A stretch of DNA of 64,000 bases, taken from positions 18,566,037 to 18,630,036 of the forward strand of contig NC_049991.1 in NCBI RefSeq assembly GCF_000003815.2. Reading direction: 5' to 3'. A model generated the notes under the pieces. That model worked only from the letters and a program-made list of their open reading frames with translations, did not search any database and was not told the origin of the DNA. Numbering within the stretch: position 1 is the stretch's first letter; every line of letters begins with the position of its first letter. The DNA is from Branchiostoma floridae. Its lineage: Eukaryota > Chordata > Leptocardii > Amphioxiformes > Branchiostomatidae. This document shows, piece by piece, positions 1 through 11,400 of this stretch. Both the position numbers and the translations under genes were made by a program.

Positions 1-791
1 ACTGCAAGGTTACCTTGCTACGGTCTGGCATGCCCTGGTTAGCCTTATACATCTAGACAACACAGAAATGTGACAAACAGAAATCCCATCTGCATCCCAG
101 CCCTGCCCGTGCAGTGAGAGTCCTTGCGTGACCACTACTGAAGTATGTGGTGTATATATATGGCACACCTATGTTTACCAAGGAGTAAAACCAGGCTGCA
201 CCCCACTCGTCAATGTCACAGTCATAATATTTACTCTCTGGAGGAGACTTGGGGAGTATCTTTCTTACTTATATGGTTGGATATGATGTAAGAAACGTAA
301 TTCAGGTTAATTTCAGCTGTTAACAAAACACTAGTCGGCCTTTAATTTCTATTTTGTAGAATTAGAATTTTTATGTTTTTTATGAAGGCATTTGAACCCC
401 AGATCTAAATGTAACCTCTATTCTTAAAAAAAGTCTTAACATTTGTCAAATAGCATTTATTGACCCCTCTGAAAAAATGAATCTACAGAGACCTGCATAT
501 CTAAACTACCTGAGGTGTGCTGTAAAATAATAGAGATATCTCAAACTTACTGTTTTTCAAAGTGGTGAATATATGTATTTACATGTAATAATAGTGGATA
601 AATGGCAGCAGATTAGCTGTTGTTTACTGACCACTTTAGCATCACAAAAGAAATTTACGCAATTCTCTCACTCTCGTACCGACCATACAAAAACATAGGG
701 CTGAAAGCAAGTTTCCTTACTGTTCGGTGGTATACTCTCCGATATAATGAGACAGTCAACTGCAGAAGAGAGTGGATGTCTGACCTTAAAC

Positions 792-1262
792 CTGCGATCC
801 TTGCAGCAGAGACAGACGATGGTGAGCACCACCAGCGAGAGTAAGACTGCACCAGACACCCAGACTGCCAGCACACTCCCCTGGTCCAACATGGCTCCAC
901 TGGCTGAGGGGTCCACATCTGCACAGGAGAAAACTCAAATGTTTCAGCTTATATTTGTATAATTTACTATAATAAAGGTACATCTCTGATGACAGTAAAA
1001 TTACAGCAGACACCCAGGCTGCCAGCACACTCCCCTGGTCCAACATGGCTCCACTGGCTGAGGGCTCCACATCTGCACAGGAGAAATGTCAAATGTTTCA
1101 GCTTATATCTGTATAATTCACTATATAATAAATGTTCATTTCTGATGACAGTAAGACTGCACCAGACACCCAGGCTGCCAGCACACTCCCCTGGTCAAAC
1201 ATGTCTCCGCTGGCTGAGGCCAGTGACGGGTCCACATCTGCACAGGAGAAATGTCAAACGAT
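792..1262 (-). repeat. Triplicated segment around the transmembrane exon
   Basis: The 5' half of the transmembrane exon, with its acceptor, occurs three times: about 834-935 (the intact exon), 1000-1090 and 1150-1262. The second and third copies keep acceptor and phase, but diverge into intron-like sequence after the codons for VLL, where the intact exon continues SLVVLTIV. They are partial tandem duplicates lying upstream of the intact exon in transcript order. Confidence 0.75.
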
Positions 1263-3442
1263 AATGGCAGTCACTAACCCCTGTCCCGCTTCTGTTCAGC
1301 TTCTGATGCAAGTAAAACTTTTTCTGGTTCCATATTTTCTTTCTGAAATGACAATTATTTCCTTCTCAGGAATATTCAATCTGATAGAAATTACTTGTTT
1401 AAAATTCTGTACAGTTAAGGTCGCATACTATAGTCATACACTCTTGGCACCGCAACAGATTTTACTTGTGGCTTTTGTTGGTACATGACATTAACTTATG
1501 ATTAAGGAGGTTGATCAACCTCCTTGGTGGCATACATGTATGGAAAACACAGAACGTCCTAACGTCAATAATTCTTAAAGTTATGTGGTAATAGCATAAT
1601 GCTTGCATGTACATTGTACATGTAAGGTACACAGATTTTAAGATTTGATCCACTCACACAGTGAAAGATCCCTGCTCTTTTCAATAAGTGTGGGGGGTTC
1701 TTTTACATACAGGAAGTGTGGCTCTCCGCAAACACGGGACCTCCAGTAACATCCTGTCCGAGGGACGTCCCTTACCGAAGCTAGGGCACAACACCACGGC
1801 ATGTCAAGGGATTCAAACCAAGAACCAAGAGGTTTTGCGCCAAACAATTTAACTCTTACACCACACATGTGGGACCGCGTGGCGCAATCGGCAGCACGTT
1901 TGACTCAGGTCCAGAAGGTCCTGAGTTCAAACCCCGCCGTGTCACCGATCTTGTACCCTTGGGAAAGGCACTTTACACGACTTTCCCATATAGGCTACAA
2001 CAGTCTTCAGCAAATTGAAGTTGGTAGCCTCAAAAACGGAAGAAAAATCCATCACACAATACTACCTTACAAAGTTACAAATACTGATTGCCATTCTGTC
2101 CAGGATGTGTTATTAGGATGTGTTCTCATTATCTCCCAGCAAATCCTACAATGGCATAAGATAGCACCAAACTGGACAGGAAGTGTAGTCAGCCAAGAGG
2201 TGTACATTTGCTATGTAGGTAGCCCAACACACTCCGAGGTCGGCTTCACTCCTCTGGCTACCGCAGGATCCGCTTGGAGATGAGTGTTTTCACAGATAAC
2301 TCCATGAAACCCTGGAAATAGTCTACCATATCCAACCACCCTTCAAACTGATCCCGTTACAACACCTGAGGAATGGCCAATTATAAAACAGTAGTACTGC
2401 GCCCTGGGTGGATTGCCCCAACACTAAGGGGTGTTACCCTGTAACCATACATGAACAAGAACCCGGAAATCAGGGCCAGACGCTGACAGTAACAGGATCA
2501 TGCCAGGTCAGGATTTTCGCCTTCCGTCATGAAGAAACGCAAACACAACCTCGTGCTCGGGTCATCAAGATACACAGACAGGAAGGGTTGATCTACTCCC
2601 ACCGGGAAGGACCTTAGTAAGTTATAGTACTCTTTTGATAAGTGGTGGGATCTTTTATGTACAGGAAATGTGACTATCCTCAAACACAGGGCCTCCAGTA
2701 ACATTCCAATTTCCATCCAAGGGACATCCCTAACTGAAGCTAGGGCTCAACATCATGGCATGTCATCATGGGATCCAAACCTACAAACTTTAATATGCAT
2801 CAGGGTTCTGCGCCAAACAATTTAACCCTTACGCCAAATACTACAATACATTATGATGATAGCCGTTCCGTCCAGGATGTGTTATTAGGCTGTTTTATCA
2901 CAGATGACTCCATGAAACCCGGAAATCAGGGCCAGACGCTGACAGTAACAGGATAATGCCAGGTCAGGATTTTCCCCTTGCGTCATGAAGAAACGCAAAC
3001 ACAACCTCGTGCTCGGGTCATCAGATCGATGAAATATGCGGTACTAAAAACAGGTGCATCATTTTTGCACCAACGGGACGTTTGCGCTGCGATCGAGACA
3101 TAAACGAAGTGTAGCCTTTTCAGTGATTTGTATGATGTTTTCATATCTTCTCTGGTTTGTTTTACATGCCGCACAGGAGGAAAAAAATTTCTAGCGGTTT
3201 TTCAAACTCGCCTACGGATGATCACGTTCGATACGCAACATGCAAAAATCTCAGCCGTGTAAACGTTCGTTAGCCGCGGAACCACTGCGGGAAAATGAAA
3301 TCTTCAAACCTCCCCCCTACCCTACAGATGGTTTACCTTTCTTGTGAGGCAGAGCGGTCCCATCTGACAGTCCAGACAGAAGGAAGAACAGCGCGCACGC
3401 CACGGAAAAACTCAGGCGGGGAAAATTTCTTCCCGAAGCCAT
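792..3442 (-). CDS. Signal-peptide/single-TM membrane protein, 5' part (3' end outside window)
   Basis: Two exons are visible. Exon 3442..3337 starts MASGRNFPRLSFSVACALFF and continues through LLSGLSDGTA to LPHKK, a good signal peptide, with donor gtaaac in phase 1. Exon 918..792 follows acceptor ctcctgtgcag, also in phase 1. It reads DVDPSASGAMLDQGSVLAVW, then a hydrophobic stretch VSGAVLLSLVVLTIVCLCC, then KDRRF before donor gtttaag. If joined directly, the ectodomain is only about 25 residues, followed by one membrane span and a CLCC motif suitable for palmitoylation. That layout recalls transmembrane adaptor proteins (LAT/PAG/LAX class), but no cytoplasmic tyrosine motif is in view because later exons lie left of the window. 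The family is not recognised. Phase agreement and the acceptor support the joining; an intervening exon is possible. Confidence 0.5.
1640..1866 (-). mobile_element. tRNA-headed SINE, minus orientation
   Basis: Read on the minus strand, it has a B-box-like GGTTTGAATCCC followed by the tail found in the other SINEs here: a block related to GTCCCTCGGATAGGACGTTA, then GGTCCCGTG, then a CACAC run before AAAGAACC. The same tail occurs at 2625-2850, 28260-28385, 29640-29770 and 61795-61870. Confidence 0.6.
1868..2035 (+). mobile_element. tRNA-derived SINE
   Basis: The head CGCGTGGCGCAATCGGCAGC resembles a tRNA A box. It is followed by the B box GAGTTCAAACCCCGCC and then by the tail TTGTACCCTTGGGAAAGGCA and CTTTACACGACTTTCC. 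The same head and tail recur at 41325, and the same tail at 61690. It lies head to head with the minus-strand SINE at 1640-1866. Confidence 0.75.
2464..3021. repeat. Direct repeat pair enclosing a minus-strand SINE
   Basis: A block of about 107 bp at 2464-2570 recurs at 2913-3021 with few changes (core GGGCCAGACGCTGACAGTAA). Between them, about 2625-2850 is a second minus-strand SINE like that at 1640-1866. Parts of 2090-2140 also recur at 2863-2895, so 1640-3020 looks like a diverged duplication about 1 kb long. Confidence 0.6.
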
Positions 3443-3720
3443 CGCGATGTCGTAAGGGTCGCCTTTACTTGTAGGATTTCTTCACACACAGATCGCGCCT
3501 TAACGCCATGTCTTCGGGGTGTCTTCGAGGTCTTGAGAGCTTCGGTTTTCGTCCAGAAACAGCGATCTAACGACTCGAGGGAGTCAGAAAGAAGAGGTTG
3601 GAAACTCGGATGAATGGACGACACTTCCCTCCACAACAAATCCCGCCATCTTTGATTAGAGCATGACGGGATACTTATCACAAGACCGAGGGAAAGTGCG
3701 CTACGTATCCTAGGTGGTGG
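3150..3720 (-). promoter_or_regulatory. CG-rich 5' region of the minus-strand membrane-protein gene
   Basis: CG dinucleotides are denser here than in the surrounding AT-rich sequence. The stretch covers the signal-peptide exon and its upstream side. No TATA box or initiator can be assigned by eye. The 107-codon minus-strand reading frame here is read as 5' leader and promoter sequence, not as a protein. Confidence 0.3.
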
Positions 3721-4178
3721 CAAAAAATGTATCAAACATTAATTTTAGACAATATCATTACTTATGAGCCTAATATTTCCAATACTTTATTGTTAAAATA
3801 CAACTTTTCATGGTATAAAGTAGCCTTTTTGTTCTTTTCAAGGCCATAGGCTTGGTAAAAGGAAGTTTTATAGACTGACTCCTTTACTGTGAACGGCCAG
3901 TCCCCTCAAGAAAGCATCACGTCTTCTGAAATCCTGGCAAATTGGGGCCCATTTCAGCACCTCTGTCTCGGGGGAACGGTAGAATTGATCTAATCGGAGT
4001 AAATCACAGAGGGAACGGATTAAAGCTGGCTTACGCCGGACAACCTGTCACGGTTTTATGGCAACGATCCATAAATTCTGCTCAAAAATAACGTTTGCAG
4101 GATTAAATTGATTATCATTTTCCCTGGCTTTCCTTTGAAACTCCACCGTATTGGAATATACTAAGAGTAACATACTCT

Positions 4179-4244
4179 CCAAGCAGAGGTTGGTGGGGAA
4201 AATTCGTGACCTTTTCCTTTAATGCCGGCTAATATTTTTGTTTT

Positions 4245-4279
<35 letters not shown>

Positions 4280-4470
4280 TTGTTTTTCGGATTTTCCTCT
4301 TTGTCTTCCGTCCTTTTTTTCTCCAATTTGGTTTCTCTTTCTTTCCCCCCCTCGTTTTTTTCTTAGTTTTCCTTACCCTTTTTCTTTTTTTCCCCCCTTT
4401 TTTTTCCTCCTTCCCCCCCCGTCTATTCCACAAGAGCGCCCTCGGTTTTTCCCCACCAACCTCTGCTTGG
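4179..4470. mobile_element. Inverted-repeat element around a poly-pyrimidine tract
   Basis: CCAAGCAGAGGTTGGTGGGG plus AAAA (4179-4202) has an exact reverse complement at 4447-4470, giving 24-bp terminal inverted repeats. The interior 4240-4420 is almost wholly T and C on the plus strand. This is the shape of a small non-autonomous DNA element. The long Lys-rich and Phe-rich open frames inside come from this tract. Confidence 0.7.
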
Positions 4471-5499
4471 AAAGTGATATTTTGACACTTCCAGAGGTAA
4501 TTTTGTCAGGAAGCGTATGAACCTCTACTCCTTACAAACAAGGAGGTTATCTGAAGAAAAGAAAAACAGAAAAGCTTATGTTAGCTTGAAGTCGCACAGG
4601 ACAAAAAGTGAAAAACGCCCATCAGGCATCACTTTTCGATCTCCGTTTGTAAGTGGATTTCTCAGGTTTACAACCCATCCTCAGCACTGATGGACTTCTT
4701 GGCTCGACGTCAAAAAAACACGCGTCCTTTTGCGCATCTGGCAGTCGTGAATTCTATTAAGGACTATCACAAATTGACGATCATTAACGTTCATGAAGGT
4801 TAGACATTCAGGTAAACAATTTTCAAATACAATTTAATCTCTACAACTGGATAAAAAACGGATATTTACTTCCGGACGTTTCGAGTGACATCCATCACTC
4901 TTCTTAGCGTCACAGGAATGAACTGGCAGAACAATTCAATACAAGTACAGCTAACTAGAAAAACTGGTTGAACCTCTATTAAACTCGTAGGGATCACATG
5001 CAAAAGTCACTCAAATTTTTATATCACAAATTAAATGTTTTACATTTACATTAAATATTCACAGGAGGTTGGCCCTCTAAAAACGATCGCAAAGTGTCCG
5101 TGGCAAGCTGAAAAGAAAACAGAATTTATTTTTTTCATTCAAAACTCACTTTCTTCAAAATAACATTGTACTTATAGGTACGTGCCTTGTGGCACGTGTC
5201 TCCTATTCAGCTTTACCCCTGTGGCCAATGTTTGTCTTTTATATCTGGACACGTTTTGAGTAATTATTTCGCTCCCTTGCGTGCAACAACGTGCCACGCC
5301 TACCCGATCACCAATACCAGCTGGTACCTGCAGTTTACAACCGAACCGCTAGGATACAATATCCACCTGTTCCCCGTTCAAGATGGCCGCCTGCTGCTAA
5401 CATTTTTGCACGATTCTCTCACTTTCTTGCCCTCTATACTCCTTTTTTCGCCTTCTTTGCTGCATCCCTGTAGTTCTGAGATGAGCTGACAAACGGACA

Positions 5500-8400
5500 A
5501 TGCCGAGGCCTATCAGAAGTAGAAGGTGAGTGCGTTGTGTTTTACAAAGTATGACTATCTGAAGTAGCGGTACAACACCCCCCTCCCCCTCACGGGTCGT
5601 TGCATATGATGCTGACAAGTGCATGAGAAATGTATGAGGAACTGAGGAGAGAAAAGGGGAACCCGTATAATAGAACACAAACTATTGTATAAATGTATGG
5701 ATTGTTGAGCATGTTCTAATACAAAGAAGCATTCTGGTTAAAATTACCCTATATGTAGACACTGTCACAAAACAAAATACTTATAAATAGAATCACTTTT
5801 AATACTTAATGTTTCCTTTCATACATTCATAATGGATACTTTGATATCACGTTTCATATATTCATAAATTCATATATAAGACCAGTGGAAAGCAAATGGC
5901 AAAGATTGCATGAGTCATTGTTGAGCATTAAAACATTCATTATCATCCATACAAATGTTGTAAGCATGAAAACATCAACACACAACAAAATGGTTCACCT
6001 TCTTCATACATTTGTGTCGTTACATCTAGTGTCCGTGGGGCCACCCCAGACAACGTCGCAGTGACTGCCAAGATAGTTGACCTGGAGAAGAGAAGAGGCA
6101 TCACCAACTACTATGTGAGAAGGAGTCTTAACAGGGCTCAGAATACTTTTTCTGCATACCTACACTGGTTAAAGAACCCACCACACTTATCTAAGAGAGT
6201 AATGGTCCTTCCCAGTGTTAAGAGGTAAAATAAAACTTGGCAAATAACCTCAAAACAAAGAAGAGGAGTACAATTGAAGTAACAAAAGTTCTTGTTTTTC
6301 CAGGTGTATGTGACTGAGGTGACCCTGAACAACGGCAGTTCGTATAAGATCTTCCGCCGGTACAGCCAGTTCGACGCCCTGCAGAGCGATCTGCTGGCCA
6401 GGTTCCCCATCGAAGCTGGAGACATCGATGAGAAGGACAGGGTCCTGCCTTCCCTGCCTGGTACTGGGGCTTGTTAAAATATCTAAATGTGTAAAATTTA
6501 TCAGAGCTACTCCATGTCTCATGAAAGACATGACTTGTGCTGATGTTTTAACTTTATGACTACGAGTGGAAAGGTAGCATTTGCAAGTGGTGGCTTGTTT
6601 TGTCCTGTGTTGCTTTGTACAGCTTCTTGCAGCTCTTGAATGCCTAATAAGCTTTGTCACTACAGTAAATGTAGTTTTCCAAATAGTAATGTGGCATAAC
6701 AGACACTGATACCAGTGCTGCAACTTTTGAGGACTGATCATATATATAAGTTTTGGCCATCCCATACCCTAAGGCATAGTTCAAACTTCCTGCCATTTTT
6801 TTATGTTTTGTAGTGAGTGTGATGGCATGGTTAACATGCTCCAAGTATACATTGAAGTACAAACTTCTTTTTAAGTGGGACTAATAAGTGCTTGCAATTA
6901 TTCTGTCTAGCTTTATACATAATGTATTCTATACAACAATAATTTTGTCTCCATTCCTGCAGGAAAGATCTACTTCGGCAGAAGTGCGATCCGCGAGGTG
7001 GCAGAGAGACGTAAGCCTGAGCTGAACAAGTACATGCAGGTAGGGCTGTGTACCTAAATACCATACCTATAAGATTGTTTAGGTACAGGTCCGGACCTAA
7101 ACATCTGTGTACCTGTACATGTACCTAAACACACTAAATTGCTATTAAACACCACTTTTTGAGACTACAGGGAGTAGTGATAAGTAAATCCCCCAAATCA
7201 AAGATGGCAATTTGATCATCTTGCAGTTGAAAATTAAGAAAACTTTGTTTTGAGGTTCAAATATCTAAATCCTCATATAAAGATGTCAATTTCTCACTAA
7301 AAAAGACAGTTGGCTACGTTTATAACTTACAGATGATTGATCAAACTTGTTTAGGTACAGGTAAAGGTCCGGACCTGTACCTAAACCCGTGTACCTGTAC
7401 CTGTACCTAAAATTTCTTTAGGTACACAGCCCTACATGCAGGTGTGGAGTAACATAAAGGGTAACAGTTTAATATACACTATGCATCATGTACACAAAAA
7501 GTCAAAGTCCTTCCCGCACCAGACAGTACATAGGGCGGTGCCCATCTCCGTTTCAGTAGCCCTGGGCCACACAACTTTGAGCGATCACTACAGCAGGGGG
7601 CTAGTCCACAGGTTATAGTGGTATCTGTATTCAACTTCCATACTCTTTCTCTAATGCTGAGTGCTAAGCAGAGAAAGCAGCATGTACCATTTTTAAGTCT
7701 TTGGTATGACTCCTAAGGGCACCCGCCCCAGGGGCAGGCCTAAAACTACACTAAGACGGACAGTCTTAGATGATGGAAGGAAAATGGGTCTCATGGAAAG
7801 CATGGCAGTAGCTGCTCAAGACCGCAACCTTTGGAGAAAGTATGCTTGACGAGTCGACCAATGCAACAGTGTTGCGGGAGGGTCTAAGGTAAGGTAAGGT
7901 ATGACTTAGCCCGGGATTGAACTCACGACCTACCAAATGCAGGGCAAACACCACCACTGGGTCATTGCAGGCCAGTGAACACCAATAGAAATCTGCACAG
8001 GCAATAATTTAGAAATGAGTAAGTTCAGGGTGTCATCATCTCATCCATGAACATCTACATCTACATTCAGTCTGATTTTTAAAAATTCCGACCAGCGGAA
8101 GTTGCCGCAGCCTTCAAATATCTTTGATTTTCATGACGTCATTTTAGGGACTGACCACTTCAAATTAGGGGTCAGCACAAGCCTAAAAAATAGACCAAAA
8201 CCTTGTTTTTTTTGCATTACCTGAACGTCTGCACCCTAAACTGTCTCACCAATATGAAATGTTTCTTACATTTTCCTATTACAAGTCAAAAATAGGCTAA
8301 AATACTGTATGGACTCGAAGTGGGCCTTCTGCGGCTGCGTCAGTTAGGGTCATTGCCCTGCAGTGACCTATTGTCTATAACCCCAGGAGCTGTTGTCCCT

Positions 8401-11400
8401 GGACCCTAAGATCTCGCGAGACCCGGACGTTCGGCTGTTCTTCGGCCAGACGGAGAGCGACGTTCTCGCGCTCGAGAACAGGGAGAAGCAGGGCATTGTG
8501 GGAAGTGCTCCTCATGCGTCTCTGAAACCCTCACTCAACTCCAACTCAGCAATCAAGACTTCTCCAAGGTATGGAGGGGAACTTGGGAGAGAACAAGCTT
8601 GTTTTTTTTATTACAGATTCAGATACAACAATATTGATGAACAAAACTATATTATCCAATTCATGGCAATGATCAAGCTTTCCATAAAGTGTGATACACT
8701 TTTTTTATTGTTGAAGTATCATGTAGTCATCTTTAGTCCAGATTACTAGTACAGAAGTGTGTATAAGTCTTGCAGAACTTGGCTTAGAGAGTTATTTGTT
8801 GTGCTACAGATTTTGATTCAACAATGTTGATAAAACAAGCTTCATTTGTATATTTTGTACACAATATATATCCATCTCCTGGGTATTTTCCAGACCAAAG
8901 GTGAAACCCTCCCGACCCAGACCACCTGTGCCCAGACGTCCCTCCAAGCCCCCATCCATTGTCAAGGGACCGAGGGCTAAGGTGAGTTACTTTCCTTTCA
9001 AAGTAGTCCTTAGCTTGGCTAGTCTCAGTTAGCTTTATGTTATGGCTCAGGTTAAAAGTAAATTATAATCAAAATCAGTAGTAGGTTTGTTGATATTATA
9101 GGTGAAACTTCAGTCCTGCAAACCTAATATCAATGTGCCAAGGCTTGCATATTTAGAGCTATGTTTTGGGTACCCGAAACGAGGAACAACACGACGTGAA
9201 GTTCCTCAAAACACGTCATTCCACACGAAACGTGCCATTTCTCAAACGCCGCTATCTTTGCACGGGTGCGGAGTTACTGTCGCGCGACGGAAACCGCACG
9301 CGTGTAAAGATAGCGTCGCTTGAAGAATAGCACGTTTCGTGCCGATTGACGAGTTTTGAGCAACTTCACGCAAACTCCGAACGCGTGCATTACCTCGCTC
9401 CGTGCTGACTTCGCACGCTTGGGCACAGAACGGACACGCATTTTCGTGGGCGCAAAAGCGACGGGCATAGCGGCGGACATTGCGCGTGCCGAGGTACCTC
9501 GCGTAGTCAACAGACACGTGCATGACCTCAAAGCAACCCGAATTGGCACGTAATCCATGTACACAAGAAGCGGAAAGCGGTGGCGTAAAACGGAGCGCAT
9601 TGATACGATGAGTGACGTGTCGCAAACGTCGGACTTGAAATGCGTAAATTTCCTTTAAAAAACAGGAGTTTACAGCGGTAGATTGGAACATCTGCCGCTA
9701 TTTTGCAACGCACAATGCTTTGCGAGGTCGGGCGTACAATTCCTCATTATAACCGAAAGTCGCACGACGTGCGTTTCCTCATTACAGAGCCCAAGATTTG
9801 CACAGCGTAAACAACATATTTTGTGTAAACAAACATTTTTGACGCAGCGATACCAAGCTAGTAGTAGATTTTTACTTATTTACAAAGAACTTACAACGAA
9901 AACTGATGATCTAGTTTGGTACTTTGGAGGAGCGAGTAGTAAACTTACAAACGATACGAGGAAATGCTCCGCCGACACCATACCATTTTCTACTATATCT
10001 AACCAATCTATTTACGGCGTACGTAGCTGAAAATAAATGATAAACATTACAAAACAGAATTCATACCTTGTACTATGTGTGACTAAACCACAGCTTCCCA
10101 AAGGCTGACTCGAAACAAGTAGTGACGCAGGTTGTAAATAAACGGCCCGACTGTAAACATGGTTGTTGTTTGAATGACGCGGCTAAACAAAATATGCACG
10201 CATGCGCGCTGCTTACCCACGTGTTACCTAGGCAACCAACAAGCGCAAAGCATCTCGGTCTGGGCGATACTATTTATTTTGAGGGGTGTCAGGTATACTA
10301 TAATACATGTAATAATGAATCTATTAGTATCGCTAAGGTTCTTTTTTAATCACCTTGGTATCGCATTGTGGCAAAATTGATGGACAGATTTCATCCTAAT
10401 CCCTGCTAAAAGAAATGATTTCATTGCTTTCAGTCCACACAAAAGTTAGTGTGATATTTATATTTTGCAAATAAAAAAAATATGGTTGAAATGAATAATG
10501 GATGATCCCAAGTTCGCCACTGTACCCTAACTTCGCCATGCTACTTTGTGTTTACTTCATTTTTAAGGTGGAAACTTGGAAGATTGTTGACTTATCGATC
10601 GAACGTACACAGCATTTCGGTAGTTCGATTTTCCAAGATTATGTCCAAGGAGATCCTACGGTAGCATAAGATAGTATCAAAAGCTGGCAGAGGAGTGGAA
10701 CCGGCATCGGAGTGTTTATGCGACCTGATTGGAGACTATTTGCAAAATATAGAATGGACTCAATGGAGACATAAAAAGGTAAGATCGTGTTACATTTTCT
10801 GTAGATAATCTGAGAAACCAAGTCAATAGATACTGTGTAACAATGTGGTAAGTTGTAACTTATGTCGATAACACTAATAAGGTTACATTTCTTGGGAAAA
10901 ACGACAGATTATAACCTGTTGGCTGCAACGTCGGGGGTAAATGTTGGCAAGGGAAATACAACGATAACTACAGTTTTCATTTCACATCCAGCCAAGAAAA
11001 CTCCCGAATATAGGAATAAGCATTACTTAATTCTATTTATACAAAATCTTAGCGGAAGGTGTTGCGACGTCGGGAAATTCATATGGAATTTTAATAGCTT
11101 CTTAATATAGGCTCTAGCCAAGCGATCGTAACAAAAAGATACGTATCATGTAGTTCTCTCCATCTGGCCGTTGTGTCACTTCACATAAGAGCCTGCCCTT
11201 GACGAATTCTTTGGGGTTTTTTTTCCGAACTACCACTTCAATCCGCGAGACTCCCTGGGACGAGTCACCTTTTTTTAACATTGTAAAATACTCCATTTCA
11301 CAATTTATTTACGGTTGATTTGATACAATTATTACCTCCCCGTCTATTTGGTAGAGATGTTTCATTTTATATCTATCTATAATCTTATATACATCTTATG

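Noticed and set aside
1868-1950. tRNA genes at the SINE heads (also 41325 and 61625)
   Set aside because: A and B boxes are present but no complete cloverleaf with paired acceptor stem; tails are shared with other SINEs.
3412-3735. 107-codon minus-strand frame as a gene
   Set aside because: It overlaps the signal-peptide exon in another frame and has no recognisable domain; better read as 5' leader and promoter.
4161-4485. Lys-rich and Phe-rich frames
   Set aside because: Produced by the poly-pyrimidine tract of the TIR element.
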